A stretch of 64,000 nt of DNA from Silene conica (taxonomy: Eukaryota; Streptophyta; Magnoliopsida; Caryophyllales; Caryophyllaceae). The stretch's first letter is position 1; each line of letters starts with the position of its first letter. This document shows positions 30,226 to 42,600 of the stretch, one piece after another. A model generated the notes under the pieces. It was not told the origin of the DNA and searched no databases. It saw only the letters and a list, made by a program, of their open reading frames with translations. The stretch lies in NCBI GenBank assembly GCA_029255685.2, contig CM055313.2:45030079-45094078 (forward strand), written 5' to 3'. The position numbers were made by a program, and so were the translations under genes.

Positions 30226-31219
30226 GCTTTCTGTAGTAGTGAACCTTGGGTCCTTGCTTGAAAAGGCCTAAGAACAGGAATTATAGTAAATTCCCTCCTA
30301 TAACTTGCACCCAAGACTCTGTTTGAGATGATGCCGCATGTGCTAGAAAATACTCTCCAATTGTCTTGCAATATGGGGAGAGCTATTGAGGTTTTAGATG
30401 TGAGATCTGAGGTTTTGGGAGAAGAATGCTCTCAAAACCCTAATTGTGAGAATTGTGATTCAACAGTTAAACAAGAGTCCCCGACATAAGGAGAAGGACT
30501 CTCCTTATGTAGCCCTAGGTCGGCCGGCCGAATGGGTATGGGGTAAGAGTGGGCTTGTTCCACTCTTACCTTATTCCTTTGCATGATTCGACCCGATTTG
30601 CTAAAATTATAATTCGCGGGTTTTATTATAAATCGTATACGTGTTATCAGATATTAATGCAGTCGATGTATTAATAATGGTCTGATAAAATTACGATATT
30701 GTATAATTACCCAAATTAATATAACTGTTTATATTAATACGCGAAATTAATATTTAATCAAATATAACCGTTTATATTTAATTTTACGAATTAATCATGT
30801 AATCTGTATTAGCTAAAATTATTTAATCTGTATTAAATAATAATCTCAACATCTCATTGACTAATTTAATAGTCAATACCTCTGACTAACTGTTTAGTCG
30901 TATTCGGCATAAATGTGACTGTATTTTCATACCTTCACATCTCTCAAACGTGTCCTATAGGTGTGACGTATAGGGACCAGTTGATCACCGCCATCCGTAT
31001 GACAATAACGTCAAACTTATCTAGCAAGCCAACCGTTATTGATAAACGTGGATCAACTGGTAATAATACTGAAGTATGCCCTTGTGATCCTTAAAGAGAT
31101 TTAGTAAGTCATTGTACTTAATTGTCAAGGACACCAGCCTCAACAATCTCCCACTTGTCCGTACAAGGGTATGTGCAATGACATTATCACACTACATGTG
31201 GAGGACACAAGCTCCAGCA

Positions 31220-32019
31220 AACTCCCACTTATCCGTACAAGTGTAGGTGCGATAACCGATTCTCATATCCTTTTAAAATTTCTCCCACTCAATGTAAGAC
31301 AATTTGCAAATTCGTATTCGCAAAGGTCGTATCTCACAAGCGATCTGTATCAAGAGTGGTTTCCCCGACTAGAGAGTAACTTAACTGATAAAACGAATCT
31401 GTATTCGAGCATGGCCTTGCATTTCACTTACTACTCCTCGAGTGGCCCTGAGAAATGATAAAATCCTGATAAGGGTTTGGATATTTTCCTCAACTCGAAT
31501 CCTGCAGATATCGCGCAGCATGAAATAACCCAGAAAAAATCCTCTAGGCCCCTGTTACGATGACCGTGGGAAAGAAACCAAAGTTACCCAAAATCTGCCT
31601 TAATCTCAAGAGACAGTTGAAAGTCAAAAGACTCGACTCTAAGGAACACTATGGAGGTCCTATCCACGACCTGTCACCCTATGTTTTAAAACATTTAGGA
31701 CTCCATAACGTTGTCACGGGGTGTCCTACGAGATATCCGTATAACTCGCCTTTGTGATTGGTCAGTCATCCGCGTGACTTATGGCTCGTTGAACCCACCA
31801 TCAACCAACGTCACAAAATGATTACCTGAGTTATCAGCTCAAGTGGGTAATCAAGGACTAAAACGATGTAATGTTATTCAGTTCACTTTGTGGTGTTCAA
31901 AATTGGCGTACAATTCCACATGAAAAACAAAACATTATATATCATAACAATGAGGTTGAATAGAGTACACGAGAAAATGAATTATTACATGAATTCATAA
32001 AAGAGTACTACAACTTAGG
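31220..32019 (-). other. 3' non-coding region of copia with polypurine tract
   Basis: On the minus strand the bases before the 3' LTR include GGATAAGTGGGAGT, the purine tract. The rest has repeated CTCCCACTTNTCC-type words (near 31147, 31224, 31278) and homology to 61107-61400 of the second copia. No gene is seen. Confidence 0.75.
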
Positions 32020-33608
32020 AACACATCCAATTCCCATGGAATGAATGTGCCCTTCATGCTTATCACGTGGTAATGCTTTAGTGAGAGGATCAGCTATGTT
32101 GTCATCCGTAGCGATCTTATCAATGAAAATCTCCTTTTGCTCCACGTAATCTCTGATTAGATGAGCTTTCCGTTGTACATGCCTAGCCTTGTTGCTTGCT
32201 CCTTAGCTTGGAAGATGGCACCTTTATTATCACAATAAACGGTGATTGGGTTATCGAACTAGGCAGTACTGATAGTCCTTGTAAGAATTGACTCATCCAT
32301 ATTGCTTCCTTAGCTGCTTCTGAGGCGGCATAGTACTCGGACTCAGTAGTAGAATCTGCTGTAACACTCTGTTTAGAACTTTTCCAGCTGACAGCAGCGC
32401 CATTAAGAGTAAAAACGAATCCACACTGAGATTTCGAGTCATCTCGACCCGTTTGGAAGCTAGCATCTGCGTAACCCGTGGCGTAGAGCGTTGAGTCGCC
32501 TCCATAAGTCAATCCCCAATCTTTAGTCCTCCGTAGGTACTTAAGAATGTTTTTCACGGCCATCCAGTGTTGTTCACCTGGATGAGCTTGGAATCGACTA
32601 GTCATACTCAATGCGTATGCAACGTCTGGACGTGTGCATATCATGGCATACATGATCGATCCTATTGCCGAAGCATAAGGAATCCGACTCATGGGCTCTT
32701 TCTCTTCCAATGTCTTAGCTTCTTGAGACTTGCTCAAGTGAAGCCCAGTAGTCATAGGAAGGAACCCTTTCTTGGAGTTCGTCATGCTGAATCTCTCTAG
32801 AATCTTATCTATATAAGACTCCTGACTGAGAGACAACATCCGTCGAGATCTATCCCTGTAGATACGGATGCTCAAAATTCTTTGTGCCTCTCCCAGATCT
32901 TTCATCTGGAAATGGTTTTTCAACCATGCTTTAACCGAAGAAAGGAGAGGTATGTCATTCCCAATCAAGAGTATGTCGTCGACATACAGTACTAGGAATA
33001 CAATCTTGCTCCCACTCGACTTTATATAGAGACATGGTTCCTCGACCGATCGAACGAATCCATTCTCTTTTATCACTTGGTCGAAGCGATGATTCCAACT
33101 CCGCGATGCTTGCTTAAGTCCATAGATGGAACGCTTAAGCTTGCAAACTTTCTTAGGATTTTATGGATCAATAAAACCCTCGGGTTGTACCATGTACAAC
33201 TCTTCCTCCAAATAACCGTTTAAGAAGGCGGTTTTAACGTCCATTTGCCATATTTCATAGTCATGAAATGCGGCTATCGCTAAGATAATCCGAATGGAAC
33301 GTAGCATGACTACGGGTGCAAAGATCTCATCGTAGTGCAAGCCTGGCACTTGGGTGAAACCTTTAGCAACTAGTCTTGCCTTATGGATATCTTGTTTACC
33401 TTCCACGGCATGCTTTATTTTGTAAAGCCATTTGCATTGAACGGGGCGTACCTTTGCAGGTAGGTCCACAAGATCCCACACGTTGTTCTCATACATGGAG
33501 TCCATCTCGGATTGCATGGCTTCTAGCCATAGCTTTGAGTCAGAACTGGTCATGGCACCTTTATAGGTTGAGGGTTCATTACCCTCTAGGAGTAAGACGT
33601 CATCCATA
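32020..33608 (-). pseudogene. Copia reverse transcriptase and RNase H, broken
   Basis: The RT starts in 33161-33625 (SDSKLWLEAMQSEMDSMYEN, LVAKGFTQVPGLHYDEIFAP, MDVKTAFLNG). It is cut by an in-frame TAA at 33161-33163 and goes on in the same frame through 33076 with the catalytic YVDDILLIGND. RNase H follows (GYADASFQTGRDDSKSQCGF, STTESEYYAASEAAKEAIWM). Past about 32250 the frame is lost by an indel, though the sequence toward 32020 still reads as RNase H tail in another frame. Order and motifs are copia-type. It is non-functional. Confidence 0.9.
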
Positions 33609-35000
33609 TCATGTTCCTCGACCATACCAATGTATCTGTCCGGATGAATGGAGACTCACCGACCTCCTAGGTTCCTCAGGAATATCTACCGCAGCCTCGG
33701 TTGAAGGAACTGTTTCCTCCAATGGTTGCTCGGTAGTTGGTTCTTGAACCTCCGATAAATCGAAGGTTCTATTACTCGACTTGTTCTCGAGAAAATCTTT
33801 CTCTAAGAACGTCGCACTAGCCGCAACAAAAACACGTTGTTCGGTTGGCAAGTAGAAGTAATGACCAAAAGTTCCCTTTGGATAACCTATAAAGTATGTC
33901 TTGACCGATCGCGGGCCGAGCTTATCCTCGTGTCTCCACTTGACATAAGCCTCACAGCCCCAAACCCGAATAAAGGACAAGTTAGGGACCGTTCCCTTCC
34001 ATAATTCGTATAGAGACTTGTCAACAGCTTTAGACCGACTTCGGTTAAGTATTAGAGCGGCCGACAAAAGAGCATAGCCCCACAATGAATCAGGCACAAC
34101 AGTGTGACTCATCATGGATCGAACCATATCAAGTAAAGTTCGATTTCTCCGTTCGGACACACCATTTAATTGTGGTGTTCTAGGTGGAGTCAACTGTAGC
34201 ACGATGCCACAGTCTTTAAGGTGTTGATCAAACTCGTGTGAAAGATACTCACCACCACGATCAGAACGTAGTGCTTTAATCTTTCTACCCAGCTGGTTCT
34301 GTACCCGATTCTGGTATTCTTTGAACTTGTCAAAGGATTCACTTTTATGCTTCATTAAGTAGACATAGCCATATCTACTCAAATCATCCGTGAAAGTGAT
34401 GAAATACCTATAGCCTTCTCGTGCGTTGATCGACATAGGGCCACATACACCCGTATGTATGAGTCCTAATAGGTCGGCAGCGCGCATTCCAACACCTTTG
34501 AAGGTAATACGAGTCATCTTACCGATGAGACATGATTCACACGTGCCATATGATTCGAAATCAAAGGCCGAGATAGCTCCATTCTGTATGAGCTGTTTTA
34601 CGCGTTTCTCATTTATGTGTCCCATACGACAATGCCATAGGTAAGTTTGATCTTTGTCACCTACCTTTAATCTCTTATTATTCACATGTAATATTTCAGT
34701 GGTTTGATCTAAAACATAAATTCCATTCATGGAAATTGCCTTGCCATAAATCATATTGTGTAATGAGAAAATACAACTGTTATTTTCTATTACAAATGAA
34801 AAACCAAGTTTGTCAAGCGCGGAAACTGAAATAATGTTTTTGGACAAACAATGAACATAATAACAGTTATATAAAGATAACTCGAATCCACTTGGAAGCT
34901 GGATCACGAATGTTCCCCTCGAGACTGCAGCAACACGTGCTCCATTCCCGACACGCAGTTCAACCTCACCCTTGATTATGGGTTCTTGGTTTCGGAGGCC
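33609..35000 (-). pseudogene. Copia pre-integrase and integrase, broken
   Basis: In frame with gag but separated by TAG 35001-35003. It has the protease-distal block (LPSGFELSLYNCYYVHCLSK), the His-His-Cys-Cys zinc region (WHCRMGHINEKRV to CESCLIGKM), then the core: LIHTGVCGPM, ALRSDRGGEYLS and the Glu in QLNGVSERRNRTLLDM. The first catalytic position, normally Asp in HTDVCGP, is Gly here, so catalysis is lost even apart from the stops. The frame shifts near 33660, and the true continuation overlaps the frame beginning at 33625. Confidence 0.9.
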
Positions 35001-36029
35001 CTACACATGATTACATAGATGAGAACCACAACCAGTATCTAGTACCCAAGTTCCGTAACTTGCATGGTTAATCTCAATCATGTGAATAAAAGAAGAAGAA
35101 GACATACCAACAGGAGTAACACGGCCTGCCTTAATGTCCTCACGATACACGGGGCATGAGCGCCTCCAATGCCCAGTCTTGTGGCAATGGTGACATTCCA
35201 TGCTTGTATCCTTGCTCTTTGTTTTGCCCTGTGAGTTGCTCGACTCACCTGGCCCACTCTTAGTAAATCCTGACTTCTTAAACTCGGGCTTGCCTACTGT
35301 TAGGTCGCCCTGAGCTTTAGCTTTACCCTTACCCTTACCCTTACTAGAGATCATGAGAACATCTTGCTTCACGCTCCCACTTAATTTCAGATCCTTCTCG
35401 GTCTGTACGAGAAGGGAGTGAAGCTCATGAGGAGTCTTCTTCATGTCGTTCATGTAATAGTTGGCCCTAAAGAGGGCGAACCCATCATGAAGCGAATGAA
35501 GCATTCGATCAACGATTATGTTCTCACTGATCTTGCAGTTTAGGGCCTCCAGTTTTTCGATATTCTCAATCATGTGAAGAATATGTGGGCTAACAGCTTG
35601 GCCCTTCTGGAGTTTCGCCTCAAAGAAGCGACAGGTATGCTCATAAGAAACGATCCTCGGAGCCTTTGAGAATTCGTTAGTGAGCGTGGTGAAAATCTTG
35701 TTTGCACCACGGGCTATGAAGCGTCTTTGCAAATTGGATTCCATTGCATAGATGAGTACGTTCTTTATCGCACCCGCTTCCATGACGAAGTCGCTATGAG
35801 CGCGAACTTCGTTAGCTCTAGCTCCAGTTCTTGGGTGTGCCGGAATGGGCTCAGTTAAGTACTTGAGCTTTCCGTCAGCAATGGCAGCATTCCGTAGTGC
35901 TGCCTCCCAGTCAGAGAAGTTTGACCCATCATTCCTCAGTCTAGTAGACTGATTCATGGAGTCCATAAAGGCTTTTAGCGAGGATTCACGTGCTAGCTTG
36001 ACACTTGGCATTGGGTCTTCACCAGCCAT
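35001..36029 (-). CDS. Copia gag with zinc knuckle and start of protease (342 aa)
   Basis: Starts at ATG 36029. It is a typical copia gag: N-terminal RLRNDGSNFSDWEAALRNAA, a helical capsid part (LQRRFIARGANKIFTTLTNE, ISENIIVDRMLHSLHDGFAL), a basic linker, and a CCHC knuckle CHHCHKTGHWRRSC near 285. The frame runs on into the protease, with WVLDTGCGSHLCN holding the D-T-G triad, and ends at TAG 35001 where a Gln codon would be expected. gag would package the element RNA. The premature stop separates it from pol. Confidence 0.93.
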   Translation of the reverse strand: MAGEDPMPSVKLARESSLKAFMDSMNQSTRLRNDGSNFSDWEAALRNAAIADGKLKYLTEPIPAHPRTGARANEVRAHSDFVMEAGAIKNVLIYAMESNLQRRFIARGANKIFTTLTNEFSKAPRIVSYEHTCRFFEAKLQKGQAVSPHILHMIENIEKLEALNCKISENIIVDRMLHSLHDGFALFRANYYMNDMKKTPHELHSLLVQTEKDLKLSGSVKQDVLMISSKGKGKGKAKAQGDLTVGKPEFKKSGFTKSGPGESSNSQGKTKSKDTSMECHHCHKTGHWRRSCPVYREDIKAGRVTPVGMSSSSFIHMIEINHASYGTWVLDTGCGSHLCNHV

Positions 36030-37834
36030 TTAGTAATACAGCAGTTTAATTTGAACGTGTTCTACACTGAAAAGAAGATAAAATAGAACCATATATGCAA
36101 CTCATTGTTGTGATTTAAGTCTATATTAAATTGAAATTTAAACTCGTAGACTCATGCATTTATATAATTGATCTCTCTCAAGAATTATATAAACGATCCC
36201 AAGACTCAATTTCCGTATATTGATAAGCCCACAGCTTGGCTAATTCCACCGTTGGAACTCTTGGTCGATAGATTTCCGTAAATCCTATCTATTAGTCCAT
36301 CTCAGTCGCTAGATATTATCGAGTGACCATGATGTTGAGATAAAATAAATCATCTGTTCCCACTTACCCGACGTAGAAGGGGTCATATTATGCCTACCGA
36401 CGAAGAAGGGATTCATGGGAGTCTGATTTATAAAGACTAGTCTCAATTTTTGGTTATACGAGAAAGACCCCATCAACTTATATTTATCCATTTTAAGTGA
36501 ACTAATATCTAGCATATGCGTGAATGAATGAAATAAAGTGATGGCTTTGCAATTGACATGTGACATCTGTATTGTCACAGAAAACTAACGCGTAACCTCT
36601 ACATGAGTCAGTTTTCAGGCATGTTATAGGTGGTTTGGTTTTAGGCGGAATATGATGCAAGCTATTATCGATGAAAGCATAAAATAAATGCAATAAACGT
36701 AAATAAAAGGTCCTAGTGTGGCCTATCCTACCAAAATAAACATAAAACAACTTGGAATCCACCGTTGGACCCTAGAAGCTTGTCTTGATGTTCCATCTTG
36801 GTCCTTGCAGCGGGAGTGAGCATCCGGTCTCCGTCTTTGGTCTTCACAAAATTACTAATTTAAATTACAAATATAACCCTATTTACATTCTAATTTAAAT
36901 ACAAAAGTAATTACGTGGCAAAAACCCAAAACGGAGATTCAAGATCTCAAAATTACAAGCAAGACAATGTTCCATCATTACGGTAACACAATCTACTAAG
37001 GCCACACTAAGTTACAACCGTTTGAAAAAATAAATACGTTATTGAAAGCATTCACAAGGCATTCAACAAGACGATAAATAAAATGCATCAACTAAATAAA
37101 ATTCATACATGACATAATACTGTTATTATGATTAGTAAATTTTTTACCAAACCACCTTACGGGATTAAAATTATGTGATTATACCGTTTTAATCACCCAA
37201 TTTTAATAAATTTATAATCCTATTATCTTAAACCGTTTTAAAATAATATGTATCATACCAGGGTGAACCGTTTCACAAAATTAATAATATACTATTTCCG
37301 TATATAGTATATTACTAAAGGCCATGTGAAAATAAAACAGGTTATTTTCGAAAAATAAAAAAAAACGAGTCTGTTACAGGGGGAGGTCGACCGACCTCAA
37401 CACGGGGTCGACCGACCTCCAGACGAGAAACAGAAAATTACTGCAACAGCACTATTGGTCGACCGACCCATAAACCAGGTCGACCGACCGCAAACAGTAA
37501 AAACGAGTTTCTGAAAAACACAAAACGCTGCACTTTTAAAAAACAAAACAAGTTTTTACCTTTTTATCTTTGATTAAAACGAGTAAATCAAAATTAACAT
37601 CAACAAGGGTTCACATATTGTTAAGAATATCGATTAATTAACAATATGTAAACAGGAATCGAAAACAAGATCGATTACTCACAAAAGAAAAACTGTCGAA
37701 ACAGAAAAAATACACAGGGGCGGTCGACCGACCGCTGCAAGGGGTCGACCGACCGACACAGCGACAGAAACGAGATTTTTCAAAAATTTTAAATAAAACT
37801 TATGAAAAACACAAAAGTAAAATTTTCATGGCCT
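36030..37834 (-). other. Long leader of copia with three palindrome pairs
   Basis: 1.8 kb between primer site and gag start, non-coding. 21-bp-phased pairs start at 37385/37406, 37457/37478 and 37722/37743, all as GGTCGACCGACC. The rest is AT-rich with no recognised gene. The open frames at 36309-36578 and 36502-36762 look like chance. Confidence 0.8.
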
Positions 37835-37848
37835 TGGCTCTGATACCA
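37835..37848 (-). promoter_or_regulatory. Primer binding site, initiator tRNA-Met, of copia
   Basis: The plus strand reads TGGCTCTGATACCA, the last 14 bases of initiator tRNA-Met, two bases from the right LTR. Confidence 0.95.
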
Positions 37849-37850
37849 CT

Positions 37851-38931
37851 TGTGGGGAATAAATCATGTATTCGCCTTAAACATGAAGGATTATAATGAA
37901 ATTTACAGTTGTGAATATTGTCATAAGATAAATAAAAACATGAAAAAGAGTACAACCTTGGGTCCTTGCTTGAATAGGCCTAAGAACAGGAATTAAAGTA
38001 AATTCCCTCCTATAACTTGCACCCAAGACTTTGTTCGAGATGATGCCGCGTGTGCTAGAAAATAGTCTCCAATTGTCTTGCAATATGGGGAGAGCTATTG
38101 AGGTTTTAGATGTGAGATCTGAGGTTTTGGGAGAAGAATGCTCTCAAAACCCTAATTGTGAGAATTGTGATTCAACAGTTAACCAAGAGTCCCCGACATA
38201 AGGAGAAGAACTCTCCTTATGTAGCCCTAGGTCGGCCGGCCGAATGGTTATGGGGTAAGAGTGGGCTTTTTCCACTCTTACCTTATTCCTTTGCATGATT
38301 CGACCCGATTTTCTAAAATTATAATTCGCGGGTTTTATTATAAATCGCATACGTGTTATCATATATTAATGCAGTCGATGTATTAATAATGGTCTGATAA
38401 AATTACGATATTGTATAATTACCCAAATTAATATAACTGTTTATATTAATACGCGAAATTAATATATAATCAAATATAACCGTTTATATTTAATTTTACG
38501 AATTAATCATGTAATCCGTATTAGCTAAAATTATTTAATCCGTATTAAATAGTAATCTCAACATCTCATTGACTAATTTAATAGTGAATACCTCTGACTA
38601 ACTGTTTAGTCGTATTCGGCATAAATGTGACTGTATTTTCATACCTTCACATCTCTCAAACGTGTCCTATAGGTGTGACGTATAGGGACCCGTTGATTAC
38701 CGCCATCCGTTTGACAATAACGTCAAACTTATCTAGCAAGCCAACCGTTATTGATAAACGTGGATCAACTGGTAATAATACTGAAGTATGCCCTTGTGAT
38801 CCTTAAAGAGATTTAATAAGTCATTGTACTTAATTGTCAAGGACACCAGCCCCAACAATCTCCCACTTGTCCGTACAAGGTTATGTGCAATGACGTTATC
38901 ACACTACATGTGGAGGACACAAGCTCCAACA
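37851..38931 (-). repeat. 5' LTR of copia
   Basis: Uninterrupted 1081-bp copy. It shows the empty target of CACTA 1 (GTACAACCTTGGG near 37950-37962). The short dyad AGGAGAAGAACTCTCCTTAT and GGTCGGCCGGCC lie around 38200-38242. No gene. Confidence 0.95.
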
Positions 38932-38936
38932 GGTTT

Positions 38937-39625
38937 CTCGTTGTATGCGTGATTGGACATGCCACCTAGTTGTTGGCCTCTGAGTCAATCACTTGGATGT
39001 TTACTTGATTTGATGATTAGACATGTCACCTAGTTGTTGGCCTCTGTGTCGGTCATTTGGATGACTACTTGATTTCGATATCATCTCACTTGTTTGCTTT
39101 AATTATGTTTCACATGTTGATTCATGTTTTTCCCACATGTTTTGGTTTATCGCTAATGCATTAATCATGTTGATTATGTTTGGAAATGCATATATGATTG
39201 TTTCTGAAATTATATACATGTTCATATGTATAAGGTGTTTTGTATTATCGTTTACATGTTTTCTGACGTAAAGTGGCTGGGAGAACCCTGAGTTACTCCC
39301 CACTGACTGTGGCGTTCATGTTTCATGAGTGTAGGTTGGTGCTGTTTGGGGAAGACGTGTGGCTAGCGAGCATTGTTGATAATTCGACAATTACCCTTAC
39401 GCTTAGTTTAGATTTAATTTATGTTGTTATCGTAGGATACCTTATCCCTCTTCTATTTAAGTTATTTTGTATAATTTATACTTTCTCATTAGTTTTTAGT
39501 CTTCCACATATTGTTTTGATATTCCGCGAAAAAGTTTTAATAAATATGTCGAAAAGGTTTTTAAAAGTATCGTATTTCCGCTGCGAATTACTTGTTTATT
39601 TTATGCTATATCGCGGGGTGTCACA
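38937..39625 (+). repeat. 5' LTR of T, second part
   Basis: Continues the LTR after the copia and aligns with 45297-45985. Ends TGTCACA. Short open frames here recur in the other LTR (for example 39103-39303 and 45464-45664, minus strand) and are repeat shadows. Confidence 0.95.
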
Positions 39626-39627
39626 GT

Positions 39628-39639
39628 TGGTATCAGAGC
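39628..39639 (+). promoter_or_regulatory. Primer binding site, initiator tRNA-Met, of T
   Basis: TGGTATCAGAGC, complementary to the 3' end of initiator tRNA-Met, two bases after the 5' LTR. Confidence 0.95.
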
Positions 39640-42600
39640 AGTAATGCTCCCGACGCACGCACGTGTACCCCAAATTAAATTTGAACTTGACCTAAAATAA
39701 CGAATGAGAGATGGGTAGACTTAAGGACCAAGTGGTAGTCTGTAGTATGATTGATCTTGTTAGGTCTAACATGTTTGTTATTGTCAAAGATTTTATTTTT
39801 GTGCTCAAGGATTGGTGAACCATGACCTTACCTGGATGGCGATCAAGATTATTGTCTACTACCGAAGATGGAAGATTTGTGCTATCTTTGAAGGATGCTT
39901 TTATGTCTCCGAAGATACTCCTAGCTCATCATGCATCACCTTCTTCCTTATTTCTTGATGCATATCCTCCTCTTCCCGAACTCTTTTCTATCTTAACTCG
40001 AAAGCTACTTTCGTAACTTAACGACTTAACCTTATCCTTGTTACTTACCTTTTCGCATGGCGCTTTGTAGGTAGCCTAGCTTAGTTGGATATTGAGGATT
40101 TTGTTCGAGGATAACCCCTAGCCCTTATTTTGAGAAGTAATCTTACTGAAAACATTTAGGGAGTGTAGTAAGCCATGTCTTGGTGATCGTAATGCTTAGT
40201 TGTTTACCTTACATAGTGAGTGAAAATGGTTGGTGGAATTCTTGGTTTAAAACATTGAATTATACGTGTTTGGTGAATTTTAACCTTTGGAATCATAATT
40301 GGGATTTAGAATTAGTAGATTAAAATGTGACGCTTTAAGAGTATGAATGAGTTGTTTGAAGTCATAAAATGAATTTGGAAAATATACTTGGGATGTTAGG
40401 GAAAACGAATGATTGAATGAAGTGAATCAATAATGCTTGACTTTGGGAATTAGGTTTGACTTTATTCGGGATGTTACGTTTGGAGTATAAGAATCGTCTA
40501 TATTGATGGACGAGTATTGAAAGAGTTAGCGATGTAACTTTTGAGGAACTGACTGAAGTTTACTCTTTTAGTTATTTGATTGGATTAGAGGTGTAACCTT
40601 TGAGGAGTTACTTGAAAATCATGTCTTTGGATGTCTGATTGATGTGGTAAGGCACAACTTGTGGATTTGTGAAATTTTGAGGTTGTGATATTTAAAGGAT
40701 GTTTTGGATTCGTATATACAGGTGTGAGGACGTCAATAGTGGATCTTAGTGTTCACGTTTTAAGGTATTAATGAATTATAAGGATTTACACCTTGTGTGG
40801 AAGTAGAATAGAGTAACTCGATGAGTAATGAAAGTTTTGGGAATTGAAGGAATTAGAGAGAGTTGATAATCTATGGAGTATAAAGATTGTGAAGTAGCAA
40901 TGGTATAGAAATGGTTTATTCTGGAGTTATACATAAACGTTGTTTGAGGAATTTAAGAAGTGGAGATACCCGATACTTTATGGAATAGTCGAAATTGGGT
41001 TAATCATGCACCCTTAACTTTGAAAGAATATAGTATGGTGAATCATCTGGGAAAATAATTCTTGGAAAGCGATAGTTCAGTGTGCTTGAATTGGTAAATA
41101 GGAGATCAGAACTTTGTGAGGATTTTGGGAACCCTGAGCCTTGGGAATTGTGTCAGTTCAAATCATAACCTTTCCTCAACGATTCTCTTCTTCTTTCTTC
41201 TTCCATGCTAATTACGTCGATTTATGCTTTCATAACAAAGCTTACTTGACCTCTTTTTACGTTATATATCTTTTACCTCTAATAGTCATTCTTCTCCACA
41301 TGGCTTCGCTATTGTTGGAGTTCATATCCTGGAGTCTCTTAGCCCGTCGTCTTATGTATCTCTCTCTCTCTCTCTCTCAAGTTTCTATATCGCGTTTGTT
41401 CCTGAAGTTGTATCATATCTTTAACCGTTGTGAGCCTTGTCCCCTTTCTTCTTGGACTAGGTGTGAGGTTGAATTCGTTTGTGGAATAGTGGTATATGCT
41501 TAGAGGATTCTTGGTCTTGTTTTATCGGATATAGTTTAGAAAGTTAGTGTTTGGTGACGTTTGGGTAATATTAGGTAGTGTGCCATCTTGATGGTTTCAT
41601 TTTCAAGGTTTGATGGTATGAGTGCTTCTTGTGGACTGGTATCAACCGTGAAGCTAATAATTTTGGTGTTATCTATGAGAGTGTTGATTGTTACCTAGAG
41701 ACAGTTTGGGTGGAAGTTGTTACTTTTATGTGACTTTCTTTTGGGATGATCACTTTACAGTAATTATGGTAGTCAAGGTTTAAGAGATGTTTTCTTGTTT
41801 TGGGTCGATGAGAGTTGACTAGTTTGGGATTGAATGCTTTGGATGTTTAAATCGTAATCCTAGGTTTGCGAATAGTTACGGTTTGAAAAATACCGTGTTT
41901 ATGCTTTTGGAATTAGATGTTTTGGATGTTTATCTCATAGCCCTATGTATGAGAGTAAGTACAGTTCCGAGAGTGCCACGCTCATATCTTTGGTTATCGA
42001 TATGAGTGTAACGGATTTTTGTTTAGAAGTCTTGAAGATGGATTCTGGTTTGAGATCCTTGTTTTGGTGTTTCACCATGTTTGGAGATCTGTAGCAAATG
42101 TTAGTTGGGTATTAGTTCAACCTTGTTAGTAATTTTGGATCTAGCTCTATGAAGGATGTTGATTGTTGAGTAATAATCAGAGTTGTGAAGTCCTTTTGGT
42201 AATAACATATCTTGTATCGTGGACGGCCTAGAAGTGAGTGACCCAAATTGAGTTGAGGAAACCTTGAGAGTTGTGTGATTGAAAGAGTTGCCTTTGAGGT
42301 GTGTATGAAACCATGATGATGATGACTCATTTATGGATTGAGTGAGTAGTGATTTCCGTAATCTGAAGAGTTATCCCCTCCTTAACCTTAAACCTCTTTC
42401 ATTCGTGCTTCAGTTACTTTGTTGTTTTTGCCCTTTGCTCACTTGATGGAGTACCCCCTGAAAATGGTAGTTTTGATGCCTTGTTTTTGTTAGCTTCCTT
42501 ATGACCTTTTGTGTTTTAATTTCTTGGATAATCCGAACTAACCATCTTTGGTTGATAATATGTAGCTTCCATCCTTGTGTTTTGTTTGAAGTATTCAAAA

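Larger units (their letters stand above)
25852..30241 (+). mobile_element. CACTA transposon 1, non-autonomous, carrying gene fragments
   Basis: 4390 bp with termini CACTACTACAG and CTGTAGTAGTG, a 3-bp duplication AAC and sub-terminal repeats built on GGACATCRG. The uninterrupted right LTR of copia supplies the empty site. No transposase frame is visible, so it would need an autonomous partner. The interior looks like spliced gene sequence: a CT-rich leader-like stretch (26100-26300), then exon-like pieces with splice signals, two of which I recognise. This is the structure of a gene-capturing (Pack-CACTA) transposon. Confidence 0.93.
25746..31219 (-). repeat. 3' LTR of copia, interrupted by CACTA
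   Basis: 25746-25851 and 30245-31219 are LTR; 25852-30241 is the CACTA transposon. Bases 25849-25851 and 30242-30244 (AAC) are its target duplication. One palindromic word GGTCGGCCGGCC lies at 30519, related to the dodecamer of the other elements but single. Confidence 0.93.
25746..38931 (-). mobile_element. Ty1/copia retrotransposon, complete ends, nested in the T LTR
   Basis: The LTRs start TGTGGGG and end with CTCCARCA. The right LTR is 37851-38931 (1081 bp). The left is 25746-31219, which is also 1081 bp without the CACTA insertion. The duplication GGTTT is at 25741-25745 and 38932-38936. The primer site beside the right LTR and the order gag, integrase, RT, RNase H from right to left place it on the minus strand and in the copia class. 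gag is intact; pol is broken in several places. Confidence 0.95.

Noticed and set aside
39273..39644. 123-codon plus-strand ORF across the T LTR end
   Set aside because: Hydrophobic chance frame crossing the LTR-primer site junction; the other LTR copy ends differently.
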